64,000 nt of DNA, from assembly GCA_018335585.1 (NCBI GenBank), contig JAGXRZ010000023.1:1-64000 (forward strand), read 5' to 3'. Source of the DNA: Selenomonadales bacterium (GTDB lineage: Bacteria; Bacillota; UBA994). A program made the position numbers and the translations under genes. Shown one piece after another: positions 42,275-50,482 of this stretch (its first letter is position 1; every line of letters begins with the position of its first letter). Below the pieces are notes generated by a model. That model saw only the letters and a program-made list of their open reading frames with translations. It had not been told where the DNA came from and searched no databases.

Positions 42275-42985
42275 CTACAGCGGCTGCTTGCTGGGCACTC
42301 CCGCGCGGCGAGGATATGGTGCCGGCGTAACACCGACTTTCTGTACAATAACAAACACGCGTTGCTCTCCGCCTCCGGGCAGTGTCCAAGTAGAAGTCGT
42401 AACCTCTCCCCCTCCGAGCACTCTAAGCGCCCGCGCAGCCGCGGGAATCTCCGGTAAGGCAGCCGGCCCCTTCATGGCCAGCATCGTTCCGTTTCGCTTC
42501 ACAAGCGGCAAGCAGTACTCCGCCAGTACGTTTAAGCTCCCCACAGCCCGGGTAACGGCATAGGCGTATTGCTCGCGGTGCTCCGGCAGGCGACCTAGGT
42601 CCTCTGCCCGCGCCTGCACCGTCCTTACGCTCGCGCTAAGGCCGAGCCTCGCCACAACCTCCTCCAAAAAGCGCACGCGTTTACCTAGGCTGTCCACCAA
42701 AGTCACGGCAAGCGAGGGGCAGACAATCGCGAGCGGCAGCCCGGGAAACCCCGCGCCGCTACCCACGTCCACTAAGCTTCCTACAGAATGAATCACCCTA
42801 AGCAGCGATAGGCTGTCGAGAAAGTGCTTGCGCCACACTTCGCCTGGGGTGTCAATCGTGGTCAGGTTAAACTTAGCGTTATACTCAAGCAAAAGCTCAA
42901 GATACAGGGAAAAGCGGCTAAGTGCGTTTGGCGGAAGTAGCACGCCTAAGCTCTCGCACTCCTTGGCAAACTCCATTTGGTCCAA
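42275..42985 (-). CDS. rsmG: 16S rRNA (guanine-527-N7)-methyltransferase
   Basis: 236 residues from a TTG start with GGAGG seven bases upstream. SAM motif LVDVGSGAGFPGLPLAI at about 71-87 and VTLVDSLGKRVRFLEEV; the RNA-interacting ARAEDL and VTRAVGSLNVLAEYCLPL. Methylates G527 of 16S rRNA. Loss gives low-level streptomycin resistance in other bacteria. Confidence 0.95.
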   Translation of the reverse strand: MDQMEFAKECESLGVLLPPNALSRFSLYLELLLEYNAKFNLTTIDTPGEVWRKHFLDSLSLLRVIHSVGSLVDVGSGAGFPGLPLAIVCPSLAVTLVDSLGKRVRFLEEVVARLGLSASVRTVQARAEDLGRLPEHREQYAYAVTRAVGSLNVLAEYCLPLVKRNGTMLAMKGPAALPEIPAAARALRVLGGGEVTTSTWTLPGGGEQRVFVIVQKVGVTPAPYPRRAGVPSKQPL

Positions 42986-42989
42986 TCAG

Positions 42990-44852
42990 CTACCTCCTCT
43001 CAAGCTGCACGAGCAGCACCGCGATATCAGCCGGCGAAACCCCGCTGATGCGCGACGCCTGGCCATAAGAGCTAGGACGCACACGTGCGAGCTTCTCGCG
43101 CGCCTCAAGCGACAAGCCGCGCATTTCGCTGTAGTTTACGTCGCTGGGGATAGCCTTAAGTTCAAGGCGCTGAAACTGCTCTACCGCGTCGCGCTGCCTT
43201 GAGATATACCCGGCGTACTTTACTTCCGTAGCGACGCAACGTGCCATACGCGGGGTAACCTCGCAGAGCTCAGGCACAATGGTACAGAGTCCCTCCCACG
43301 TAATCTCCGGTCGGCGCAGCAAGGCCGCCGCCGTGGTCGTGTGTTCAAGTACGGCGGTAGGAACGCCGCTGAGATAGCGGTTAACGCCCTCTTCCGGAGC
43401 TACCTTACGTCGCTCTAGGTACTCAATCCACTGGCTAATGCCCGCCTCTTCTTCCCTCAATCGCGTTAACTCCTGCCGAGGCACCACGCCAAACTCCACG
43501 CCTATAGGCAAAAGACGAAACTCCGCGTTGTCAAAGCGCAGCAGTAACCGATGCTCCGCCCGCGATGTCATCAGTCGGTAAGGCTCGCTCGTGCCCTTGG
43601 TCACTAAGTCGTCCACCAACACGCCAAGGTAGGCCTGCGAGCGCAGCAAGACAAACGGCGGCAAACCACGCACCTTTGCCCCGGCGTTAATGCCTGCCCA
43701 CAACCCCTGCCCTGCCGCCTCCTCATAACCAGAAGAGCCGTTAATCTGCCCCGCAAAGAACAACCCCGCGTACTGCTTGCTTTCAAGTGTCAGGGTAAGT
43801 TGCGTGGGGTCTACAAAATCGTACTCGATGGCGTACCCCGGGCGCATCATCTCGGCCTCTTCGAGCCCGATAACCGAGCGCAACATCTCTAGCTGTACAT
43901 CTTCCGGCAGGCTTGTCGAGAAACCCTGCACGTAAATCTCTTCCGTGTTGTAGCCCTCGGGTTCGAGAAAAATCTGGTGCCGCTCTTTGTCAGCAAAGCG
44001 CACAACTTTGTCTTCAATCGAAGGGCAATAACGCGGGCCGCGCCCTTCTATCAGCCCGGCGTAAAGCGGCGAGCGATGAAGGTTCGCACGGATAATCTCA
44101 TGCGTTCTGGCCGTCGTGTAGGTCAGCCAACAGGAAAGTTGCACTGGAGCAAGTCGCGCACTCCGGCGCGAAAACGGCGCAAACTCGCTATCGCCGCGCT
44201 GTTCTTCCATAGCCGCAAAGTTCACACTGCGACGGTGTATGCGCGGCGGTGTCCCCGTTTTTAGTCTGCCAAGCTTAAAGCCTAGGCTGCGCAGATTTTC
44301 CGACAAGCCGTGCGAAGGCAAAAGTCCGTTCGGCCCGCTAGGCAAAGCGGTTGAACCGACAATAACTTTGCTCTCTAGATAAGTCCCGGTGGTAACCACC
44401 ACGGCTTTGGCCCGATAAAGCGTGCCCGTGTGCGTCCTCACCCCTCGCACTTCGCCGGCCTCTACCACGAGCTCGACTACCGAGGCTTGCACAATGCGTA
44501 GGTTCGGCGTCTTCTCCAGCAGTTCGCGCACGACTTGCTGGTACAACCGCTTGTCGGTCTGGGCGCGCAAGGCTTGCACCGCGGGTCCCTTGCCAGTGTT
44601 AAGCGTGCGCATCTGCACGAAAGACATATCGGCGGCGTACCCCATCAGCCCCCCCAGCGCGTCTATTTCGGCCACCACATGGCCCTTCGCCGGGCCGCCG
44701 ACGGACGGATTGCAGGGCATTAGAGCGATTGCCTCCATGCTCTGGGTGAGTAAGGCCACACTGAGCCCCATGCGCGCTGCGGCATGCGCAGCCTCGCAGC
44801 CGGCATGTCCCGCTCCCACCACAATGCAGTCAAACTCTCCACCGCAGTACAT
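42990..44852 (-). CDS. mnmG: tRNA U34 carboxymethylaminomethyl synthesis protein MnmG (GidA)
   Basis: 620 residues, full length. FAD motif VVGAGHAGCEAAHAAARMGL, MPCNPSVGGPAKGHVVAEIDALGG and the C-terminal helical tRNA-binding domain. With MnmE it adds carboxymethylaminomethyl to the wobble uridine of certain tRNAs. Encoded 13 bases after mnmE, so the two subunits are made together. Confidence 0.98.
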   Translation of the reverse strand: MYCGGEFDCIVVGAGHAGCEAAHAAARMGLSVALLTQSMEAIALMPCNPSVGGPAKGHVVAEIDALGGLMGYAADMSFVQMRTLNTGKGPAVQALRAQTDKRLYQQVVRELLEKTPNLRIVQASVVELVVEAGEVRGVRTHTGTLYRAKAVVVTTGTYLESKVIVGSTALPSGPNGLLPSHGLSENLRSLGFKLGRLKTGTPPRIHRRSVNFAAMEEQRGDSEFAPFSRRSARLAPVQLSCWLTYTTARTHEIIRANLHRSPLYAGLIEGRGPRYCPSIEDKVVRFADKERHQIFLEPEGYNTEEIYVQGFSTSLPEDVQLEMLRSVIGLEEAEMMRPGYAIEYDFVDPTQLTLTLESKQYAGLFFAGQINGSSGYEEAAGQGLWAGINAGAKVRGLPPFVLLRSQAYLGVLVDDLVTKGTSEPYRLMTSRAEHRLLLRFDNAEFRLLPIGVEFGVVPRQELTRLREEEAGISQWIEYLERRKVAPEEGVNRYLSGVPTAVLEHTTTAAALLRRPEITWEGLCTIVPELCEVTPRMARCVATEVKYAGYISRQRDAVEQFQRLELKAIPSDVNYSEMRGLSLEAREKLARVRPSSYGQASRISGVSPADIAVLLVQLERR

Positions 44853-44865
44853 TAGTGCTTTCTAC

Positions 44866-46218
44866 TCACTTTCCTATGCAAAATTCGGCAAATATGGCAT
44901 CAGCAATGTCAGGAGTAATCGTCTCGCCCGTAATCTCTCCCAGGCGCTCGTACGCTAGTCGGACGTCTGTCGCCACCAGTTCTATATCCCACCCCAGAGC
45001 CACGGTCTCAAGCGCCGCAGTTACGAGCGACTTAGTCTCGGCTAGGATGCGGCTATGGCGCAAGTTCGTAACTAAGAGCGAGCTTTCGCTGCTAACCGCC
45101 CGTACGGCGACAGCGGAAATTTGACCGATTAGCTCTGCCAGGCCACTCCTTGTCCTAGTACTGACAGCTAGTGCAGGACTCTGTACTGGCAACTCTGCCC
45201 GCGAGGCCAAGTCAGACTTCGTCAGGACGACTAACCGCTCCCGCTCTTTCGTTAAGTCCAGTAAAGCTAAGTCGTCCCGGCGCAAGGGCTCCGAGCTGTC
45301 TAGCAGCACTAGCACCACATCGGCAGTCTCTAACGCCTGTAGCGTGCGCTCTATACCTAGCTGCTCAACTTCGTCCTCGCTCTCCCTGAGCCCGGCCGTA
45401 TCCACTAGCGTCACCAAGACTCCGTTTAGATTTAGCTCCACTTCCACCGTGTCGCGCGTAGTACCCGGTTGTGCGGTGACGATGGCGCGCTCCTGCCCGG
45501 CGAGAGCATTGAGCAGAGAAGATTTCCCTACATTCGGCCGCCCTGCCAGCACAACGCGCAGTCCTTCCCGCGCTACTCTCCCCGCGCGTACTGTGGCGAG
45601 TAGCCCCAGAAGCATGTTCTCGACGCGAGTCAGTTCTGACGCGACTTCCGCTCGGGTGACAGCAGGGATATCGTGCTCGGGGAAATCTAACTGCGCCTCT
45701 AAGTGCGCCATACACTTAAGCAGATGCGCGCGCATTTGCCGCACCTCGCTGCTAAGCACACCGCGCAGTTGTCTGCCCGCGTTCTGCAAGGCCACATCGC
45801 TCGCCGCGCGGATAATGTCAATAACGGCTTCGGCTTGTGCTAACGACAGACGCCCGTTGACAAAGGCTCGCTGCGTAAACTCGCCCGGCTCTGCTACTCG
45901 CGCGCCCCGTGCTACGAGCACCTCGAGCACCCGTCCGGCTACAAATGAACCGCCGTGAATAGAAAATTCCACTACGTCTTCGCCCGTAAACGAACGCGGA
46001 GCACGAAAATACGTGAACAGGCACTCGTCAAGCGGCTCGTCTCCTTCGCCGATTACTTCTCCGAGGTATACGCGCCAAGGTTCTACGCGGACAGCCCTGC
46101 GCCGCCTCCGAAACACCTGCTTGGCGACGTCTAGTGCGCCGCCGCCGCTTATGCGCACAATGGCAATGCCCCCCTCGCCCCGCGGAGTAGAGATTGCGGC
46201 AATGACATCACGCTTCAC
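44866..46218 (-). CDS. mnmE: tRNA modification GTPase MnmE (TrmE)
   Basis: 450 residues. N-terminal tetrahydrofolate-binding domain (IAAISTPRGEGGIAIVRISG), G domain with GRPNVGKSSLLNAL (G1), DTAG (G3) and LTKSD (G4), and the C-terminal CIGK motif that ends the protein and is required for function. It partners MnmG. Its K-dependent GTPase cycle drives the U34 modification. Confidence 0.98.
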   Translation of the reverse strand: MKRDVIAAISTPRGEGGIAIVRISGGGALDVAKQVFRRRRRAVRVEPWRVYLGEVIGEGDEPLDECLFTYFRAPRSFTGEDVVEFSIHGGSFVAGRVLEVLVARGARVAEPGEFTQRAFVNGRLSLAQAEAVIDIIRAASDVALQNAGRQLRGVLSSEVRQMRAHLLKCMAHLEAQLDFPEHDIPAVTRAEVASELTRVENMLLGLLATVRAGRVAREGLRVVLAGRPNVGKSSLLNALAGQERAIVTAQPGTTRDTVEVELNLNGVLVTLVDTAGLRESEDEVEQLGIERTLQALETADVVLVLLDSSEPLRRDDLALLDLTKERERLVVLTKSDLASRAELPVQSPALAVSTRTRSGLAELIGQISAVAVRAVSSESSLLVTNLRHSRILAETKSLVTAALETVALGWDIELVATDVRLAYERLGEITGETITPDIADAIFAEFCIGK

Positions 46219-46301
46219 TTAAGTCCCTCCATAGCAACAGGGGCTGACTCACCACGCTGTGAATCCGCCCCCAAAAAATCCTGCTCGCTTCGGCAGATAC
46301 G

Positions 46302-46940
46302 TTACTCTTCTCGCCGTAAGGCAATGACCACCTTGCGAAAGGGCTCGTCCCCCTCACTGTAGGTGACGATTTCTTTGTCATTCTGCAGCGCCATATGGAT
46401 CACTCTGCGCTCGTAAGCTCCCATAGGCTCCATAATGACCCTGCGCCCGCTACCCTTAACCTTCGCGGCAAGTTTAAGCGCTAACTCCACCAGAGACTCC
46501 TGCCGCTTAGCGCGGTAGTTGTTAACGTCGAGCAACACGCGCCTGCTGCCCCCCGCACGGGAGTACACCACGGCAGCTAACACTTGCAGGGCCTCGATCG
46601 TCTGCCCGCGCTTGCCAATCAAACGCCCGGCGTTTGTTCCCTGAAGCTCTAGCTTAAAGTTCTCGTCTTCTGCCTCTCCCTCGCTGCACTGCACACTTGT
46701 GGTTCCCATGCGCTCCGCTAACTCAGTGAGGAAGGTTATGGTCTTCTCTTCCGGCGATATGCAGAGCGTCACCTTAACGCGAGCTAGCCGCCCGCCCAAA
46801 ATCCCAAACAACCCCTTGGTCGGTTCCTCCAGCACAGCGACATCTACCTGCTGCCGAGTCGCGCCAAGTTCGGTTAAAGCTAACTCGACAGCTTCCTCAA
46901 CTGTCTTTGCGGTCTTTTCTATGCTCTGCCGCGACTGCAT
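46302..46940 (-). CDS. jag: RNA-binding protein Jag (KhpB/EloR family)
   Basis: 212 residues: Jag-N domain (1-50, EKTAKTVEEAVELALTELG), a KH domain (GRLIGKRGQTIEALQVLAAVV) and an R3H domain (MEPMGAYERRVIHMALQ). It binds RNA as a partner of KhpA and influences cell elongation in other Bacillota. The start is the ATG at 46938-46940, preceded by GGGGGAGG inside yidC, giving a 44-base overlap. Confidence 0.95.
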   Translation of the reverse strand: MQSRQSIEKTAKTVEEAVELALTELGATRQQVDVAVLEEPTKGLFGILGGRLARVKVTLCISPEEKTITFLTELAERMGTTSVQCSEGEAEDENFKLELQGTNAGRLIGKRGQTIEALQVLAAVVYSRAGGSRRVLLDVNNYRAKRQESLVELALKLAAKVKGSGRRVIMEPMGAYERRVIHMALQNDKEIVTYSEGDEPFRKVVIALRREE

Positions 46941-47613
46941 CGGTGTCTGCCTCCCCCGTCATCGGTACCCGGAAGTACCTACTAAACAATTCCTGTTGCA
47001 CGATGGAAAACACGTTGCGCGATACCCAGTACAGCGCAAGCGCGGTCGGGAAACTAATGGTAATATACCCCATGAAGAGAGGCATTACATAAAGCATCGT
47101 GCGAGACGTTTGGTCGTTAGCCTGCATGGTCTGCTTCGACTGCCAATACGTCGTTACCACCGAAAGTATGGGCAGAATCCAGTACACCAAACTAAGCCCG
47201 AAAATCGTCTGCTCCGGGCTCGGCAAAGTCAGGTTTAGTCCAAGCCACATGGGGTTGTCGGCAAAAAGCCCCGGTTCCCGCAGCATGTTAAACATGGCGA
47301 TAAGGATTGGAAACTGGATAAGGAGCGGCAGGCAGCCCATGGCCGGGTTGATATTGTACTTCTTCCACAGCTCCATGGTAGCCTGATTGAGCTTGTCCTT
47401 GTCCTCTTTCTTGCTGAACTTCTTCTTCAGCGCTGCCGTCTCGGGTGCCGCTAACTGCATGCTGCGCGTGAATGCCATCTGCTTAAGGTTTAGCGGCAAG
47501 GTAACAATCATTACCAACAGGGAAAGCAAGATTATGGCCGCACCGTAATTGCCGGTATAGACGAAAAAGAAGTCGAGTACGCCTTTGAGGAGAGAGTTCA
47601 GGAATTCAGTCAC
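46897..47613 (-). CDS. yidC: membrane protein insertase YidC/Oxa1
   Basis: 238 residues, the short Gram-positive form without the large extracytoplasmic domain. Five membrane helices; the hydrophilic groove helix region MIVTLPLNLKQMAFTRSM, PLLIQFPILIAMFNMLREP and MGYITISFPTALALYWVSRNVFSIVQQ are conserved. It inserts membrane proteins alone or with SecYEG. It lies between yidD and jag. Confidence 0.97.
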   Translation of the reverse strand: MTEFLNSLLKGVLDFFFVYTGNYGAAIILLSLLVMIVTLPLNLKQMAFTRSMQLAAPETAALKKKFSKKEDKDKLNQATMELWKKYNINPAMGCLPLLIQFPILIAMFNMLREPGLFADNPMWLGLNLTLPSPEQTIFGLSLVYWILPILSVVTTYWQSKQTMQANDQTSRTMLYVMPLFMGYITISFPTALALYWVSRNVFSIVQQELFSRYFRVPMTGEADTDAVAAEHRKDRKDS

Positions 47614-47840
47614 TGCCGATCATCCCCCTTGTCAATTAACGGGTCGTAGCCTCCCCTGCTAAAGGGGTGGCAGCGTATCAGTCGTGAAAGTGCAAGCATT
47701 CCCCCGCGCGACAGTCCGTATTTTTCGATGGCCTCCGCAGCATATTCACTGCAGGTAGGCCTAAATCTACAGGTAGGTCCTTTGAGCGGAGAAACGTAGC
47801 GCTGATACAGCACAATGAAAAATAGCACAAACCGCTTCAT
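47610..47840 (-). CDS. yidD: membrane protein insertion efficiency factor YidD
   Basis: 76 residues. FIVLYQRYVSPLKGPTCRFRPTCSEYAAEAIEKYGL and RLIRCHPFSRGGYDP are diagnostic. An amphipathic N-terminal helix attaches it to the membrane. It helps YidC-dependent insertion. Overlaps rnpA and yidC by four bases each. Confidence 0.97.
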   Translation of the reverse strand: MKRFVLFFIVLYQRYVSPLKGPTCRFRPTCSEYAAEAIEKYGLSRGGMLALSRLIRCHPFSRGGYDPLIDKGDDRQ

Positions 47841-48175
47841 TGTCCCACCCAGACCTTCAGGCGCTTGGCTATCGAGATAAATTCCCTCTCTATCTCCGAC
47901 AATGACGCTCTAATGACGCCCGTGCGAGCAATTACCACAAAGAAGTTGCCGTGCGCAAGTTGTTTAAGGTTCTTGCGCACTACTTCTCTGAGCCGGCGTT
48001 TCGCGCGATTGCGCACTACCGCTGTCCCGAGCTTCCTGCCAGCCGAGAGACCGACGCGCAGCTCTCCGTCACTTGGCAGGACATACATCACTAGGACACG
48101 ACCTGCGGCAGAACGTCCCGTCCCGTACACGTGAGAGAATAGTGCGCGCTTGCGCAACCGATAACGTTTTTGCAT
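47837..48175 (-). CDS. rnpA: ribonuclease P protein component
   Basis: 112 residues. YRLRKRALFSHVYGTGRSAAG and GRKLGTAVVRNRAKRRLREVVR, the conserved RNR motif, identify RnpA. It is the protein cofactor of the RNA enzyme that trims tRNA 5' ends. It sits between rpmH and yidD, the universal order. Confidence 0.97.
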   Translation of the reverse strand: MQKRYRLRKRALFSHVYGTGRSAAGRVLVMYVLPSDGELRVGLSAGRKLGTAVVRNRAKRRLREVVRKNLKQLAHGNFFVVIARTGVIRASLSEIEREFISIAKRLKVWVGQ

Positions 48176-48180
48176 GTTTC

Positions 48181-48315
48181 TTAGGCAGAGAGAACCTTTC
48201 TGCCCTTCTGACGGCGGCGCTTAAGCACTTTGCGTCCGTTAGCGGTGCTCATCCGCTCGCGGAAACCATGCACTTTCTTGCGTTGGCGATTGTTTGGTTG
48301 AAATGTGCGCTTCAA
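48181..48315 (-). CDS. rpmH: 50S ribosomal protein L34
   Basis: 44 residues: [21 protein letters not shown] and a basic C-terminus, the highly conserved L34. The start is a TTG at 48313-48315 with AGGAG nine bases upstream; a GTG three codons earlier is only one base from the site and would add residues L34 does not have. Confidence 0.97.
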   Translation of the reverse strand: MKRTFQPNNRQRKKVHGFRERMSTANGRKVLKRRRQKGRKVLSA

Positions 48316-48363
48316 TATGTTCACTCTCCTTTCAGAGCCGAAAGCTAGTCAAGTACCTCAGCA

Positions 48364-48392
48364 ATTATACCAAAGGGTTACAGGATGGTCAA
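48364..48392 (-). promoter_or_regulatory. promoter of the rpmH operon
   Basis: On the - strand TTGACC and TATAAT are separated by exactly 17 bases, 48 bases before the rpmH start. It probably drives rpmH-rnpA-yidD-yidC-jag and possibly further genes. Confidence 0.85.
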
Positions 48393-48404
48393 TGAACTGA
48401 GAGG

Positions 48405-48426
48405 GCACTTAGCACTTCGCACTTCG
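48405..48426. repeat. 7-bp tandem array near the origin
   Basis: GCACTTA GCACTTC GCACTTC G, the same unit as arrays at 6004-6045 and 63979-64000, just upstream of the rpmH promoter. Confidence 0.8.
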
Positions 48427-48452
48427 TGGAGAAGGAAAGACGGGGGACTTTT

Positions 48453-48528
48453 CACCACAGAGGCACAAAGAACACAGAGAGAGGTGCAATACTCCTTCCA
48501 TCTCTGTGCACTCTGTGTCTCTGTGGTG
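48453..48528. repeat. 28-bp imperfect inverted repeat
   Basis: Left arm CACCACAGAGGCACAAAG... (48453-48480) pairs with right arm 48501-48528 (ending TCTCTGTGGTG) with four mismatches and a 20-base loop. The arms are themselves built from repeated CACAGAG. It lies between the rpmH promoter and the DnaA boxes. Confidence 0.85.
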
Positions 48529-48539
48529 CAAACTACACC

Positions 48540-48929
48540 CGCTCCGCCGCGTTCTGTCGAATCGTGTCGATTATGCACACATGTTAATAACCCTGTGGAT
48601 AAGCTGTGAGTTATATGGTATAACTGCAAAGAGTCCTGTGAGCTTAAAAATAAGGTACCGCGCGGTCTCAAAACCGTACACGCTTTCGCTCCACACACTC
48701 GTTCTCCACAGCTGTGGGTAACTCTGTGGATATCATCTGTGTCGAATCTTCTCCTAAAATGGCGCATCACCCACTCTAGGCCTAGCTCTTTCGCCTACAA
48801 ACAGCTATCCACATCTAATGTGGATGTTCTGTGGGCAACATTCTCCACAATTCTACACTTGCTGCGGTAGGATTCGACGCAGTGCGCGTCGAATCAAGCA
48901 ATTCGACCTTTTGCATCGGAGGAATGGAA
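48540..48929. other. oriC: chromosomal replication origin, upstream part (oriC, bipartite)
   Basis: Two perfect DnaA boxes: TTATGCACA (48571-48579, +) and TTATCCACA (48594-48602, as its complement). Near matches, each with one mismatch, are TGTGGGTAA (48713-48721), TGTGGATAT (48725-48733) and CTATCCACA (48805-48813), plus TGTGGATG at 48820. The 390-base region lies between rpmH and dnaA, and gene orientation switches here, with the - strand genes to the left and + strand genes to the right. Confidence 0.9.
48594..48624 (+). promoter_or_regulatory. candidate dnaA promoter overlapping a DnaA box
   Basis: TGGTATAAC forms an extended -10 at 48616-48624, and its -35 position falls in the perfect DnaA box at 48594-48602. 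That would allow DnaA to repress its own transcription. The -35 match itself is poor. Confidence 0.35.
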
Positions 48930-50258
48930 ATGTCTATCACCTCGCCTGAGCTCTGGCAAGCAGCGTTAGATCTTATGCAGACCCATCTCGGCAAGCACCA
49001 GTTTGACACATGGCTCTTGCCCTGCAAGGCCGTGTCACTGCAGGGTCAAACCATGTACATCTTAGCCGCCACCGAATTCAACCGCAATTGGCTGGAGAAC
49101 AACTACACAGGTATCGTGCAAAAGGCTTTGTCCACGGTTGCGGGAAGGGACCTCGATATAAAGTTTGTCTCCAATAAGGATGATATCCCTACAATACAGC
49201 CGGTAGCCGAACGTGGTCAGGATGATTCGGCGCTTGGGCTTAACCCGCGCTACGTCTTTGACAGCTTTGTCATTGGGGAGAGCAATCGCTTCGCCCACGC
49301 CGCCGCTTTGGCGGTAGCTGAAGCCCCGGGGAGAGCTTATAATCCGCTCTTTATCTACGGTGGCGTCGGGCTAGGCAAGACTCACCTGATGCATGCCATC
49401 GGGCACTTTGCTTTATCTCGCTTCCCAAAAAAGCGCGTGTTGTACCTTTCCTGCGAGAAGTTCACTAACGACTTTATCGCCTCAATTCAGCAGCGCAAGA
49501 CCACAGAGTTCCGCGCACGCTACCGTTCCATTGACCTCCTGCTAATTGATGATATACAATTTTTGGCAGGTAAAGAACAGACACAGGAGGAGTTCTTCCA
49601 TACATTTAACGCTCTCCACGGCGCAAATAAGCAAATCATCATCTCTAGCGACAGGCCGCCCAAGGAGATTGCCACCCTTGAGGACCGGCTGCGCTCTCGC
49701 TTTGAATGGGGCTTGATTACCGACATTCAGCCGCCAGACCTTGAAACACGCGTCGCGATTCTCTGCCAAAAGGCAGAGCAAGAAAATTTTCGCGTTCCTT
49801 TAGAGCTTATGGCCTACATTGCCGCTCGTATACACAGCAACATCCGCGAACTAGAAGGGGCCTTAATCCGCATCATGGCTTACGTTGCCTTTAGTAAACG
49901 CCAAGTAACAAAAGAACTCATCGATGAAGTCTTAAAAGGTCTTTTCCCCCAAGAAAAGCAGCGGGCCGTTACTGTTGACGATATTAAGAAGGCCGTGGCC
50001 ACACATTACGGACTCAAGCTAGATGACCTTACTGCCAAGAAGCGCACTCGCTTAGTCACCCATCCGCGCCAAGTGGCCATGTACTTATGCCGAAAACTAA
50101 CCTCTGCTTCTCTCCCCCGCATTGGTGAAGAATTCGGCGGCAGAGACCACACTACAGTTATTCATGCCTGTGAAAGAGTCGAAACAGATATAGCGCGTGA
50201 CGCCGGCTTGGCAAAGATTATCAAAGAGATTGAACAAAAGTTATTAACACAGAGTTAA
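48930..50258 (+). CDS. dnaA: chromosomal replication initiator DnaA
   Basis: 442 residues from the ATG at 48930 (GGAGG seven bases upstream; the frame continues 33 codons back into oriC). Domain I 1-80, Walker A GGVGLGKT at 144-151, Walker B LLIDDIQFLAGKEQTQEEFFHTFNAL, arginine-finger region, and the domain IV box-binding motif GGRDHTTVIHACERV. It melts the origin and loads the helicase. Confidence 0.98.
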   Translation: MSITSPELWQAALDLMQTHLGKHQFDTWLLPCKAVSLQGQTMYILAATEFNRNWLENNYTGIVQKALSTVAGRDLDIKFVSNKDDIPTIQPVAERGQDDSALGLNPRYVFDSFVIGESNRFAHAAALAVAEAPGRAYNPLFIYGGVGLGKTHLMHAIGHFALSRFPKKRVLYLSCEKFTNDFIASIQQRKTTEFRARYRSIDLLLIDDIQFLAGKEQTQEEFFHTFNALHGANKQIIISSDRPPKEIATLEDRLRSRFEWGLITDIQPPDLETRVAILCQKAEQENFRVPLELMAYIAARIHSNIRELEGALIRIMAYVAFSKRQVTKELIDEVLKGLFPQEKQRAVTVDDIKKAVATHYGLKLDDLTAKKRTRLVTHPRQVAMYLCRKLTSASLPRIGEEFGGRDHTTVIHACERVETDIARDAGLAKIIKEIEQKLLTQS

Positions 50259-50482
50259 CATAGTAATCCACAGAACCTGTGTACAACTGCTTCATTACCT
50301 GCCTATGTGTATATCCTAGAACAACTGCTTCTGCTTACCCACAGGCTATTTAGCTCACCGAGACAGGCGCTTCCTCTCCTTTTGGCCTTCTCCACATATT
50401 CACACCTCCTACGAACACTACCGCGATTTTATCGACTAATATACTATGCGTGCTACACTACATTTAGAACGGGGGACGAACG
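50238..50482. other. dnaA-dnaN spacer with further DnaA boxes (downstream origin part)
   Basis: Near-consensus boxes with one mismatch: TTATTAACA (50241-50249), TAATCCACA (50264-50272), TTACCCACA (50335-50343) and ATATTCACA (50396-50404). The start of the spacer is AT-rich (TTATTAACACAGAGTTAACATAG), a plausible unwinding element. Two box clusters flanking dnaA resemble the bipartite origin of B. subtilis. Confidence 0.6.
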
